From IMG/VR virus record IMGVR_UViG_3300002134_000023, positions 1 to 32,444 of that record: a stretch of 32,444 bases of DNA; one strand, written 5' to 3'. This stretch comes from a virus. Position numbers and translations under genes: made by a program. Within the stretch, counting starts at the first letter, position 1; every line of letters starts with the position of its first letter. Below are positions 22,505-29,604 of the stretch, in pieces. A model generated the notes under the pieces. It did not search any database. It had not been told where the DNA came from and was given only the letters and a program-made list of their open reading frames with translations.

Positions 22505-23353
22505 ATGTTAAAACGCGCCAAAGATAATTGGCAAAATGCTTTTGAAAGCACTTTGGATAAGTCCGAGCGTAAAGCAGTACGCGATTTTACAAACTATTAT
22601 AAAACCGAAAGCGATAAGGCTATAAATATAGCGTTACAAAAGGGTAGTTTAAACGAACAGGATTTATTGGGGGTATTTACTAGGGACGGTTTTGCGAAGC
22701 GTTACGAGGCTTTATATGAAGGCATAGGGCTAACCTTTGCTAATTGGTATGCTAAAAACTTCGATAAGTATTTGACAAAAGGCGTATCTCCTAACCAGTT
22801 CCAGGAACCCTGGAGGGCAGCATTTAAGAACTTAGGTATAACAATAGGCGCACAACGCGTTACGTTAGTGCAAAATACCGCAAAGAAAACCCTTATAAAA
22901 GTATTTAGGAAATTATCAAACGATCCTATATTTCAAACAGAAGGCGAAGTTGTAAAAGCTAGAATGCTTAAAAAGCAATACAATAGATATAATACATACC
23001 AGGCTAAACGATTAGTTAGAACAGAGGCAACCAACGCGGCTAATTATGCTACTATGCAAAGCGCCCAGGATATTTTTCCAGGAGCAGATATGCAAAAGGA
23101 ATGGATTACGTCAATGGACGGTAGAGAACGAGAATGGCACGGTGCTGCTAATGGTCAAATAGTAGACTTTAATAAACCGTTTATAGTAAAAGGCGAAAGC
23201 ATAATGCGACCTGGGGAAGGTAGCGCTGCTAACGTCATTAACTGCCGTTGTAGCGTGGCGCCATTTCCAAAACCTAACGCCAATACAACATATTTAATAG
23301 ATAGCATAGGTATAGGAATAGCATTTGGAGCAGCCGAGGAATTAATAAGCTAA
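22505..23353 (+). CDS. Minor head / head morphogenesis protein (SPP1 gp7-like)
   Basis: The 282-residue protein has the phage Mu gpF/SPP1 gp7 domain: RLVRTEATNAANYATMQSAQ, KEWITSMDGREREWHGAANG and the C-terminal VINCRCSVAPF, where the ER-x-x-WH and INCRC signatures are diagnostic. The first 150 residues are helical and basic. Such proteins bind the portal and travel with DNA into the procapsid. About 25 residues after the signature (TTYLIDSIGIGIAFGAAEEL) are hydrophobic and unusual. Confidence 0.88.
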   Translation: MLKRAKDNWQNAFESTLDKSERKAVRDFTNYYKTESDKAINIALQKGSLNEQDLLGVFTRDGFAKRYEALYEGIGLTFANWYAKNFDKYLTKGVSPNQFQEPWRAAFKNLGITIGAQRVTLVQNTAKKTLIKVFRKLSNDPIFQTEGEVVKARMLKKQYNRYNTYQAKRLVRTEATNAANYATMQSAQDIFPGADMQKEWITSMDGREREWHGAANGQIVDFNKPFIVKGESIMRPGEGSAANVINCRCSVAPFPKPNANTTYLIDSIGIGIAFGAAEELIS

Positions 23354-23361
23354 AAATTTAA

Positions 23362-23369
23362 TATCTTTA
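23362..23369 (+). promoter_or_regulatory. Promoter-like box TATCTTTA before protease gene
   Basis: TATCTTTACAAAAA repeats the string found before the tail tube gene (720-727) and stands 16 bases before the protease ATG. It may boost protease and capsid expression; no -33 box at the right distance. Confidence 0.35.
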
Positions 23370-23385
23370 CAAAAATTTTATTAAT

Positions 23386-24066
23386 ATGATGTTATATAAG
23401 GCGTCGCCTATTGGAGACTTAATTGATGCCGACGACAAAGCCGGTATCGTTAAAGGGTACGGTTCTGTTTTCGGTAATGTAGATTCAGACGGGGACATAA
23501 TTACCAAAGGGGCTTATACAAAAACAATCAAAGAAAATGGCGACCGTGTTAGGTATTTATACCAGCACAATATGGATTGGCCGTTAGGAAAAATGCTAAA
23601 CCTATACGAGGACGAAAAAGGCCTTGTATTTGAAGCTGAAATACCAAAGACTAGATTAGGTAAGGACGTAATGCAGCTAATTAAAGCTGGAGTAGTTACC
23701 GAAAATAGCGTTGGAATATTGCCAATAAATAAAGGAATGGCTAACGGTTACCGTGAATTAAGAGAAGTTAAACTTTTTGAAATTAGCGCCGTTACATTAG
23801 CAGCAAACGACCAGGCCCTTATACTAGATGTAAAAGGAAATGTAGATATTGATAAAATAGCTAATAAATATGACAACCTAGCAAAGCTAATTCGTAAGGG
23901 CGATATATCCGACGAACTAGGCTATGCTATTGAAGCTGAACTTTACAAACTAAAATCTTTATTTGTAAATGCCACAGAGCCGTCTGTTGAGGACACTTTG
24001 CCGGAAACAAAAAACGAAGATGTTAGCGAAGTATTGAAATATTTGTATAACAGTCTTAAAAAATAA
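23386..24066 (+). CDS. HK97-type prohead protease (S78)
   Basis: The 226-residue protease matures the capsid. Visible features: KGYGSVFGNVDSDGDIITKG, then YLYQHNMDWPLGK with catalytic His61, VVTENSVGI with catalytic Ser108, and KLFEISAVTLAANDQALI with the family's E-x-S/A-x-V-x-x-P/A-like strand. The C-terminal 50 residues are a charged helical tail, typically removed or used for scaffold binding. It directly precedes the capsid gene with a 6-base gap. The second of two adjacent ATGs (23389) could also be used. Confidence 0.93.
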   Translation: MMLYKASPIGDLIDADDKAGIVKGYGSVFGNVDSDGDIITKGAYTKTIKENGDRVRYLYQHNMDWPLGKMLNLYEDEKGLVFEAEIPKTRLGKDVMQLIKAGVVTENSVGILPINKGMANGYRELREVKLFEISAVTLAANDQALILDVKGNVDIDKIANKYDNLAKLIRKGDISDELGYAIEAELYKLKSLFVNATEPSVEDTLPETKNEDVSEVLKYLYNSLKK

Positions 24067-24072
24067 TTTAAA

Positions 24073-25266
24073 ATGGACGAAAATTTAAAATCGCAGTTAG
24101 ATAATATTTCTAACGAAATTGATTCAAGAATTGAAAAGGCTTACGGCCAGGCTTTAGAGTCTGCTAACGGAAAAGCTGACGAAATGATTAAAGGCGAGGT
24201 AACAAACCTTGTAAACAAGTTCAACGAACTTAACGACAGATTAGATGCTAACGAAGTAGCTGCTAAAAAAAGATTCGAGTCTAACAGACCAGCTTCTTTT
24301 AAAAGCGGTTTAGCTGACGCATTGAAAAACGGAGCAATTGAAAGCCTTGTAAAAGGTGGTTCACGCTCTGCTTCTTTTGAGATTAAAGCGGATATGACAA
24401 CTGGCGCAGACTTTACTGGCGAGGTTATTCCAGCGCAAAGAGTTGCTGGGTACAAATTTGACCCAACAAGACCAGTACACGCTAGACAGTTAATTCCACA
24501 AGGATCTACAACTTCTGACGTAGTAAGATTCGTAAAAGAAAGCGGATATTCTAACGGTGCTGCACCAGTTGCAGAAGGCGCTACAATGGCACAGTCTGAT
24601 TTCGATATGACTGCTGCTGACGCTAACGTAAGAAAAATCGGTACTTACTTCCGTATTTCAGAGGAAATGTTAGCTGACACGCCACAATTAACTTCTTATT
24701 TATCTGCAAGAGCGCCAGAGAAATTATTGGAAGTTGAGGACACGCAAATTTTAAGCGGTGCTGGTACTGGTTCTAACTTATCCGGTATTATTACTGATGC
24801 TACTGCATTTGCTGCTGGCGGATTCGCTGGAGCAGTAGAAGCTGCTAACGAGTTTGACGTATTGACTGCTGCATTAAACCAATTGGCGTTATCTAACTAC
24901 AACGCTGATTATATTATGCTTAACCCAACAGATTTCCACAAAATCTTATTATTGAAAGGTACAGATAACCACTATATTAAAGATTCTGTTTACCAAGGTT
25001 TACAGCCTACTTTCTTAGGAGTGCCTGTTGTAATTAACACGGCTATTCCAACTGGAGACTATTTAGTTGGTAACTTCGGAATGGGTACGCAACTATGGGT
25101 TAGAGATAACGTTTCTGTTGAGTTCTTTAGAGAAGATGGAACAAACGTAAGAGACGGATTTGTTACAGTAAGAGTAAGCGAGCGAGTAGCTTTAACTAAC
25201 TACTTACCAAACGGATTCGTAACTGGAGATTTCGCAACTGACAAAGCAGCTTTAGAGACTGCATAA
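24073..25266 (+). CDS. Major capsid protein (HK97 fold)
   Basis: The 397-residue precursor has an N-terminal coiled-coil delta domain (about 1-85, LKSQLDNISNEIDSRIEKAY) serving as internal scaffold and probably cleaved by the preceding protease. The mature part starts near residues 95-110 and includes FTGEVIPAQRVAGYKFDPTR, the E-loop region SDVVRFVKESGYSNGAAPVA, KIGTYFRISEEMLADTP and a P-domain helix, then QLWVRDNVSVEFFREDGTNV and VRVSERVALTNYLPNGFV. Codon use is shifted to more C-ending and GC-richer codons than in neighbours, fitting very high expression. A strong terminator follows. Confidence 0.95.
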   Translation: MDENLKSQLDNISNEIDSRIEKAYGQALESANGKADEMIKGEVTNLVNKFNELNDRLDANEVAAKKRFESNRPASFKSGLADALKNGAIESLVKGGSRSASFEIKADMTTGADFTGEVIPAQRVAGYKFDPTRPVHARQLIPQGSTTSDVVRFVKESGYSNGAAPVAEGATMAQSDFDMTAADANVRKIGTYFRISEEMLADTPQLTSYLSARAPEKLLEVEDTQILSGAGTGSNLSGIITDATAFAAGGFAGAVEAANEFDVLTAALNQLALSNYNADYIMLNPTDFHKILLLKGTDNHYIKDSVYQGLQPTFLGVPVVINTAIPTGDYLVGNFGMGTQLWVRDNVSVEFFREDGTNVRDGFVTVRVSERVALTNYLPNGFVTGDFATDKAALETA

Positions 25267-25287
25267 TTAGTTACTAAATAACAAACT

Positions 25288-25317
25288 AAACCCTGGCTTA
25301 ACGGCTGGGGTTTTTTT
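25288..25317 (+). terminator. Rho-independent terminator after capsid gene
   Basis: AAACCCTGGC (25288-25297) pairs over 10 positions with GCTGGGGTTT (25304-25313) using two wobble pairs, loop TTAACG, with T continuing to 25317. Confidence 0.92.
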
Positions 25318-25355
25318 ATGCCTAAAAAATAAATTAAAATTTTTTTTGCATTTTG

Positions 25356-25386
25356 TTTGGTATATTAAAAGTTTATTTTAAATTAG
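25356..25386 (+). promoter_or_regulatory. Promoter: TTTG, 19-base spacer, TAAATTAG
   Basis: TTTG (25356-25359) and TAAATTAG (25379-25386, followed by C), spacing 19, located behind the capsid terminator and 21 bases before the first island gene. Member of the four-copy set. Confidence 0.75.
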
Positions 25387-25407
25387 CTAAAGCAAAACAA
25401 AACAAAT

Positions 25408-25593
25408 ATGACTTTTGAAATTTTAGACAACAGACAAGGCGAATGGGAAGCTGGAAACACAAAGGAATGTAAGTACTTTGTAAGGGCTATTGAAACAGAT
25501 AGAATTGTAGGCGTAGGCAGCAAGGCATTTGCAAATGAAATAATAAAAGACTGGCAAAACTGGGACTTTGGTCAATATGAAGATTTATATTAA
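25408..25593 (+). CDS. Hypothetical protein (61 aa)
   Basis: First gene of the island between capsid and connector genes. The product MTFEILDNRQGEWEAGNTKE is acidic with a strand (YFVRAIETDRIVGVGSKAF) and ends in a tryptophan-rich helix (EIIKDWQNWDFGQYEDLY). No family recognised. Small acidic proteins in such positions are often regulators or anti-defence factors; this is not shown here. Confidence 0.65.
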   Translation: MTFEILDNRQGEWEAGNTKECKYFVRAIETDRIVGVGSKAFANEIIKDWQNWDFGQYEDLY

Positions 25594-25600
25594 CTAATTT

Positions 25601-25699
25601 ATGGAAGAAAACACAAAACAACTTATTATTGGTTTTATAGGCGCTATTTTACTGTTAGTATTTTGTTTTGTTTATATAAACTTTAAAGGCAAAAAATAA
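25601..25699 (+). CDS. Tiny single-pass membrane protein (32 aa)
   Basis: The peptide has a polar start (MEENTKQ), one hydrophobic helix (about residues 8-27, LIIGFIGAILLLVFCFVYIN) and a basic end (FKGKK), giving N-out or N-in topology by positive-inside rule with C-terminus inside. Its last A is shared with the next ATG. It could be a small membrane effector or holin-like peptide; no family recognised. Confidence 0.5.
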   Translation: MEENTKQLIIGFIGAILLLVFCFVYINFKGKK

Positions 25700-25848
25700 T
25701 GGACGAAGTATTTGAGCATTTAAACGACTGCATTTATTTAGCCGAGATTTCGGACAATGCACTGGTTAAAAACAAGCTAACAAAAGTTAGAGATTTATTA
25801 ATTAGAAAAATTGAAATAGAATATGAGCAATTTAGCGGTCAATTATAG
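25699..25848 (+). CDS. Hypothetical helical protein (49 aa)
   Basis: The start overlaps the previous stop (TAATG) and the end overlaps the next ORF by 26 bases. The product is a helical hairpin-like sequence (MDEVFEHLNDCIYLAEIS then VKNKLTKVRDLLIRKIEIEY). No family recognised. Confidence 0.5.
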   Translation: MDEVFEHLNDCIYLAEISDNALVKNKLTKVRDLLIRKIEIEYEQFSGQL

Positions 25849-26044
25849 AGGCGTAGTGTTAGCAATCGAGGGCGAATATTACAAAGGCGAGGAACGCGCA
25901 TTTGATTACCCTGGAAGCGGCCACGAGTTTGAAATAGAACACGTTTACGCTGGGTCTAATATAGATATATACGATATACTAGAAACCAAACAGGTTTATG
26001 AATTAGAAAAACTTTGTATTGAGGAAATAAATAAAAATCATTAA
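25823..26044 (+). CDS. Hypothetical protein (73 aa)
   Basis: Product begins MSNLAVNYRGVVLAIEGEYY and contains YPGSGHEFEIEHVYAGSNID, a small strand-rich acidic fold ending in a helix (ETKQVYELEKLCIEEI). Similar small proteins occur near replication or moron genes in phages, but I cannot name a family. The 26-base overlap with the preceding frame suggests coupling. Confidence 0.65.
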   Translation: MSNLAVNYRGVVLAIEGEYYKGEERAFDYPGSGHEFEIEHVYAGSNIDIYDILETKQVYELEKLCIEEINKNH

Positions 26045-26053
26045 TTTTAGGAT

Positions 26054-26224
26054 ATGGAAAATTTAACAAGTGAAAAAATCGGTAATGTAATTATATTAGG
26101 ATTAGTTGCCGGCCTGTGGTGGGTCAATACCTTTATTAATTTTAATTGGTTTAGCTTTTTAGTGATTAGCTTTATGCTGGCCCTTCAAGCGAATAATGTT
26201 TATAAGAATTTTAAAAAGAAATAG
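26054..26224 (+). CDS. Small two-helix membrane protein (56 aa)
   Basis: Two hydrophobic stretches (about residues 10-27, GNVIILGLVAGLWWVNTF, and 31-46, NWFSFLVISFMLALQA) are joined by a short turn and followed by a basic tail (YKNFKKK), a hairpin topology with both ends inside. It could be a superinfection-exclusion-type membrane protein or a holin-like one, but it lies away from the lysis cassette. Last gene before the terminator at 26249. Confidence 0.55.
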   Translation: MENLTSEKIGNVIILGLVAGLWWVNTFINFNWFSFLVISFMLALQANNVYKNFKKK

Positions 26225-26248
26225 TTTGGTTTGTTTGTGATGCTAAAG

Positions 26249-26277
26249 GCGCTTTGTTATACAGGGCGCTTTTTTTT
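26249..26277 (+). terminator. Rho-independent terminator before nuclease gene
   Basis: GCGCTTTG (26249-26256) pairs with CAGGGCGC (26262-26269) over 8 positions with two wobble pairs, loop TTATA, followed by eight T. Confidence 0.9.
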
Positions 26278-26278
26278 G

Positions 26279-26286
26279 TAGCTTTG
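26279..26286 (+). promoter_or_regulatory. Promoter -7 box TAGCTTTG for nuclease gene
   Basis: Exact TAnnTTTG match directly behind the terminator and four bases before the ATG at 26291; a TTTG lies 22 bases upstream inside the terminator stem (26253-26256). The mRNA would be leaderless or nearly so. Confidence 0.55.
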
Positions 26287-26290
26287 TTTT

Positions 26291-26659
26291 ATGCTTACCG
26301 ATATAAACCAAATTGGTTGCCTAGCAGAATACAAGTTTTTTGTTACTTGTATGGAGTTAGGTTTGCAAGTGTCAAAGCCTATTTTAGACGCTAGTGTTTA
26401 CGACTGTATAATTGACAATGGTAAGCGCCTTATTAAGGTACAGGTTAAGTCTAGGAGCGTAAGCGACAGAGGCGAGCAAAACGATATGCTGCAATGGGGC
26501 AGCAATAGATACAAGCCGACAGACTTCGATTATTACGCTATTTACTTGCACCAAACAGGCGATTGGTTAATAATGCCAAACACGGGCCAAATAAGTATGC
26601 GATTAAATAAAGAGAATACAGATAAATTTAATAACTTTGCGTTATTGTTTTCTGCATAA
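26291..26659 (+). CDS. PD-(D/E)XK endonuclease-like protein (moron)
   Basis: The 122-residue protein follows the intron-associated/Hjc-like PD-(D/E)XK pattern: IGCLAEYKFFVTCMELG with Glu13, KPILDASVYDCIIDNG with Asp38, and LIKVQVKSRS with Gln51 and Lys53 (Q-x-K). WGSNRYKPTDFDYYAIYLHQ follows, as in this family. Likely a DNA endonuclease such as a junction resolvase or homing-like nuclease. It sits alone between two terminators with its own promoter box in the middle of the morphogenesis genes, a moron arrangement. Start 26291 is needed to retain the first catalytic Glu helix. Confidence 0.78.
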   Translation: MLTDINQIGCLAEYKFFVTCMELGLQVSKPILDASVYDCIIDNGKRLIKVQVKSRSVSDRGEQNDMLQWGSNRYKPTDFDYYAIYLHQTGDWLIMPNTGQISMRLNKENTDKFNNFALLFSA

Positions 26660-26683
26660 TAAACATAAGTTAGTTAATGAAAG

Positions 26684-26713
26684 AGGCGTTACTTTAGGGT
26701 AGCGCCTTTTTTT
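26684..26713 (+). terminator. Rho-independent terminator after nuclease gene
   Basis: AGGCGTTAC (26684-26692) pairs with GTAGCGCCT (26699-26707), one wobble, 6-base loop, with T continuing to 26713. Confidence 0.9.
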
Positions 26714-26714
26714 G

Positions 26715-26722
26715 TATTTTTA
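26715..26722 (+). promoter_or_regulatory. Promoter-like box TATTTTTA before connector genes
   Basis: TATTTTTACACAAA lies right behind a terminator and 15 bases before the next ATG. It is one base off TAnnTTTG. Since a terminator has just stopped upstream transcription, a promoter for the connector operon is needed here. Confidence 0.5.
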
Positions 26723-26737
26723 CACAAATTAATTATT

Positions 26738-26947
26738 ATGAAACTTCAAATGTTAAAAAGCGTTGTTGACGGCAACCAAGTACACAAAAAAAATACAATT
26801 GTTGAGGTTAATGACGATACTGCTAGGCATTACTTAGCCGTAGGTATTGCAATAGAATACAAAGATCCTATTGTAAAAGAAGATAAACAAGAGGTCGAAA
26901 CAAAAGAACATAAAGCGCCACGTAAGCGCAGAACTAAAAAGAATTAA
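26738..26947 (+). CDS. Small structural-region protein (69 aa)
   Basis: The product begins MKLQMLKSVVDGNQVHKKNT, has a small SH3-like strand pattern (IVEVNDDTARHYLAVGIAIE) and ends in a lysine-rich tail (APRKRRTKKN). Proteins of this size and layout commonly precede the head-tail connector in HK97-like phages and may join the head or assist packaging. Exact role unknown. Confidence 0.65.
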   Translation: MKLQMLKSVVDGNQVHKKNTIVEVNDDTARHYLAVGIAIEYKDPIVKEDKQEVETKEHKAPRKRRTKKN

Positions 26948-26950
26948 GCT

Positions 26951-27460
26951 ATGCGCCAAATTAAAGTAAATAGTTTACTAGGCAATGAGATAATTACCCT
27001 AGGGGACGTAAAGAACTACGTTCGTATTGATAGCGACGACGATAACGCTATTATTACCAATATGATTACCCAGGCGCGCATTTGGTGCGAGAATTATATT
27101 TCCAGGGACATAGTACCTAAAAACCGTACTTATTATATGGATAGCACTAACGGTTTATTTGATTTACCTTTTGCACCGGTTGCCACTATTGTAAGCGTAA
27201 CCGTCGAGGGCGAAGCTGCTACATATACCGAATATGGTTTGGACGATTTAAGCATTGAATTAAACGGTGGGCCAAGTAACAATGTAAAGATTACATATAC
27301 AACTGCTGGCTTAAACGACGGGCTTATTAAACAGGCGCTTTTGCAAATGGTATCTAATTACTATGATAACAGGGCAGATTTTGAAATTGGTAAAGCAGTA
27401 AATGAAATACCTACAAATGTAAAAAGCATATTGAGTGGGTACAAATCAATGTATATTTAA
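26951..27460 (+). CDS. Head-tail connector (gp6-like)
   Basis: The 169-residue protein shows the gp6/adaptor pattern: LGDVKNYVRIDSDDDNAIIT, MITQARIWCENYISRDIVPK, then a strand-rich insert with PFAPVATIVSVTVEGEA and the closing helix IKQALLQMVSNYYDNRADFE. Such proteins form a ring under the portal to close the filled head. It overlaps the next start by one base. Length is typical. Confidence 0.88.
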   Translation: MRQIKVNSLLGNEIITLGDVKNYVRIDSDDDNAIITNMITQARIWCENYISRDIVPKNRTYYMDSTNGLFDLPFAPVATIVSVTVEGEAATYTEYGLDDLSIELNGGPSNNVKITYTTAGLNDGLIKQALLQMVSNYYDNRADFEIGKAVNEIPTNVKSILSGYKSMYI

Positions 27461-27786
27461 TGCAGGCAGGAAAACTAAATAGCCGTATTACGGTAAAAAA
27501 AACAACCAGGGTGCAAGACGAATTTGGAGGCTGGCAAAATACTGCCGACTACAACGTTTCGTATTGGGCCGACGTAAACCAAATTGCAGGCGAAATAAGC
27601 CAGGAAAATGGCAAACGTTCTTTGGAGTTGGAAGTGCAAATAATAATGCGTAAAAAGAGCGCAGACGGTATTAATATAGGCGATGTTATTACGATAGGAA
27701 GCAACTCAGCGGAATATAGGATAAATTCCAAGTTCGATAGCGTCTTAGATTTTAAAACAGAATTAAAAGCTACTAAAATTGATTAA
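27460..27786 (+). CDS. Head-closure / head-tail adaptor (SPP1 gp16-like)
   Basis: The 108-residue protein begins MQAGKLNSRITVKKTTRVQD and contains EFGGWQNTADYNVSYWADV and YRINSKFD, the standard small beta-barrel of head-closure proteins. It binds the connector ring and blocks DNA leakage until tail attachment. It overlaps the following gene by 8 bases. Confidence 0.88.
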   Translation: MQAGKLNSRITVKKTTRVQDEFGGWQNTADYNVSYWADVNQIAGEISQENGKRSLELEVQIIMRKKSADGINIGDVITIGSNSAEYRINSKFDSVLDFKTELKATKID

Positions 27787-28222
27787 CGCCAAAATAGATA
27801 AAAGTTCTTTAGCAATGCTAGATAAAAAGCTGACTAGGTTAAAACAACTTAGTAAGCAAGGGTTTAGTAATGAGATAGGTAAAACGGCTTTTGAAATTGT
27901 TAGTTTGTCAAAAAAGGCGGCACCAGCACCTACTGGTAATTTAAGAAATTTAATAGGCTTACAAAAAAGCGGAACCAATACAATAGAAGTATTTAGTAAG
28001 GCGCCATATAGTCCCTACGTTGAATTTGGAACAGGTGCTAGAGTAGATTTAGCAGATATGCTAGAACTTGGCATACCGGCAGAATATGCGGCCCAATTTA
28101 AGGGTAAGGGAATTAAAGAAGTAAACCTACCGGCTAGGCCATACTTTTATAGCAGCGCCAGGAAGGGGTTACAAAATTTATTATTACGATTAGATAGTGC
28201 AATTAAAAAAGCAAAAAAATAA
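27779..28222 (+). CDS. HK97 gp10-like tail-completion protein
   Basis: The 147-residue product has KAAPAPTGNLRNLIGLQ, APYSPYVEFGTGA and LPARPYFYSSARKGLQNLLL, the gp10 signature of an aromatic-rich YVEFGTG followed by ARPF/Y. It acts at the head-tail joint. TTG 27779 overlaps the preceding stop, which favours coupled translation; ATG 27815 (residue 13) is an alternative start. Confidence 0.88.
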   Translation: MINAKIDKSSLAMLDKKLTRLKQLSKQGFSNEIGKTAFEIVSLSKKAAPAPTGNLRNLIGLQKSGTNTIEVFSKAPYSPYVEFGTGARVDLADMLELGIPAEYAAQFKGKGIKEVNLPARPYFYSSARKGLQNLLLRLDSAIKKAKK

Positions 28223-28659
28223 TGTTAGAAGCTATACATTACTTACGCAAGGCGATAATAGAAAAATTAAATGGCGAGGTTCTTTTAAACGGCCAGGCAT
28301 TACCAGTTTATAACAGGGTGCCTAGCAATGCAGTAGCGCCTTATATAATTGTTTATAGCGTTTCTAATAACGAAATAGACCAAAACCAAACCAGCCTAAC
28401 AATGGAACTGCTAACACGAGTAGAAGTAGTAACAAGGTTTAATGGCGACGACGGTGGCGAATTGGATTGCAACCTAGCTATTTCAAAAATATTATCTTTG
28501 CTACGTACAAGGTCTGCGGGTTATTTAGATTTGACTGCTGCCGGATTTAATGTTTATACTAGCGTTAATGAAGGGGTTACATATTTAACAGACGATTTAA
28601 AAGACCATACGTATTACAGGGCAATATTAGAATTGTCAAATAGAGTTGAGCCAATTTAA
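28222..28659 (+). CDS. Tail completion / terminator protein (DUF3168-like)
   Basis: The 145-residue protein begins MLEAIHYLRKAIIEKLNGEV and has VYNRVPSNAVAPYIIVYSVS, TRVEVVTRFNG and a C-terminal DHTYYRAILELSNRV strand, the layout of the tail terminator family capping the tail tube. It overlaps the previous gene by one base. The usual next gene (tail tube) is not here but lies in the first kilobase of the window, with lysis and adhesin genes in between. Confidence 0.85.
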   Translation: MLEAIHYLRKAIIEKLNGEVLLNGQALPVYNRVPSNAVAPYIIVYSVSNNEIDQNQTSLTMELLTRVEVVTRFNGDDGGELDCNLAISKILSLLRTRSAGYLDLTAAGFNVYTSVNEGVTYLTDDLKDHTYYRAILELSNRVEPI

Positions 28660-28686
28660 AAAAAATATAATTATAACCATAATATA

Positions 28687-28962
28687 ATGACAACTGCAAC
28701 CGATTTGAAAATTTACGCCTTAAACTCCGCAACTTTAGCATTTAACTTTATGCAAATAGATATTTTACTTAAAATATTTTTAACCGCTGTTGTTATGGGT
28801 TACACCATACATAAGTGGTATATAATGAATGAAGAACGTAAACTGCAAAAGCAAATGGATAAAATACAAAATGCGGCAGAAAATAAATCTAAGGACCGCG
28901 TTAAGGCTAGTGAAAGTGTTATTAAAAACGGTATTGTTAGAAAAACAAAATTAGAAAAATAA
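28687..28962 (+). CDS. Holin candidate with one TM and cytoplasmic coiled coil
   Basis: The 91-residue protein has one hydrophobic helix (about 24-40, IDILLKIFLTAVVMGYT) followed by a long charged helix (EERKLQKQMDKIQNAAENKS) and a basic end. Such proteins open lysis cassettes in Bacteroidetes phages. It overlaps the next gene by one base. Holin, antiholin or accessory; call based on topology and position. Confidence 0.6.
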   Translation: MTTATDLKIYALNSATLAFNFMQIDILLKIFLTAVVMGYTIHKWYIMNEERKLQKQMDKIQNAAENKSKDRVKASESVIKNGIVRKTKLEK

Positions 28963-29171
28963 TGAAAAATATAGTTTCCGGTTGGAAAACTACTTTACTA
29001 GGAATGCTAGTTATAGGCGCTGGTATTGCTTATATTTTCGTGGTTCAAGACAGTAAAATATTTCAATTTGCTATATTGCTAATTGTAGGTATAGGCTTTT
29101 TATTTGCGCCTGATACAATAGTGGACGGTTTAAGAAGTTTAATACAGAACAATAAAACAAAAAAATTCTAA
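28962..29171 (+). CDS. Holin candidate with two TM segments
   Basis: The 69-residue protein begins MKNIVSGWKTTLLGMLVIGA and has hydrophobic helices at about 10-27 and 32-49 (FQFAILLIVGIGFLFAP), then a polar basic tail (SLIQNNKTKKF). The SGWKTT...LL-x-FAPD pattern is common in small phage membrane proteins next to lysins. It is sandwiched between the TM-coil gene and the lysin candidate, so it is the better holin candidate. Confidence 0.65.
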   Translation: MKNIVSGWKTTLLGMLVIGAGIAYIFVVQDSKIFQFAILLIVGIGFLFAPDTIVDGLRSLIQNNKTKKF

Positions 29172-29172
29172 T

Positions 29173-29604
29173 ATGGAAGCAATTTTAACAAGGGAAATAG
29201 CACAAGACGAACAAACCCTAGGTAGTTTAGTGATAAAAGACGACGAAGGTAAAAAGCTATTTAGCTGCAAGACTTTAGAGTTGCCCTGGAACGCTAATAA
29301 AAAGAACGAAAGCTGCATACCATTAGGAGATTATAAAGTGGCGCCTAGGCAAAGCGCTAAATACAATAAGCATTTCCATATACAAGACGTTCCTGGACGT
29401 TCTTTTATTCTTATTCATATTGGAAACTACAAAGACCAAACAAGGGGTTGCGTGTTAGTAGGCGATAAATTAGCCGATTTAAACGCGGATAGTTACAAAG
29501 ATGTAACTAACAGTAAAGCGACAATGCAAAAGCTGCTTAAAGTGGCGCCTAACGGTTTTGATTTAACTATAAAAAACAAAGCCAAACGAAATGCTGAAAT
29601 ATAG
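29173..29604 (+). CDS. DUF5675 protein, lysin candidate
   Basis: The 143-residue product has the DUF5675 pattern: SCKTLELPWNANKKNESCIP, GDYKVAPRQSAKYNKHFHI, PGRSFILIHIGNYKDQTRGC and VLVGDKLADL. His82 in ILIHIGN and Cys93 in TRGCVLVG are spaced like the active-site His and Cys of L,D-transpeptidase-type enzymes (H-x(n)-S/T-x-GC), so an action on peptidoglycan peptides is plausible. It lies between holin candidates and spanin, the endolysin position, and no other endolysin is seen in the window. Enzymatic activity is inferred. Confidence 0.75.
   Translation: MEAILTREIAQDEQTLGSLVIKDDEGKKLFSCKTLELPWNANKKNESCIPLGDYKVAPRQSAKYNKHFHIQDVPGRSFILIHIGNYKDQTRGCVLVGDKLADLNADSYKDVTNSKATMQKLLKVAPNGFDLTIKNKAKRNAEI

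Noticed and set aside
25267-26735. Insertion sequence between capsid and connector genes
   Set aside because: No transposase, terminal inverted repeats or target duplication is visible; terminators and promoter boxes explain the structure.
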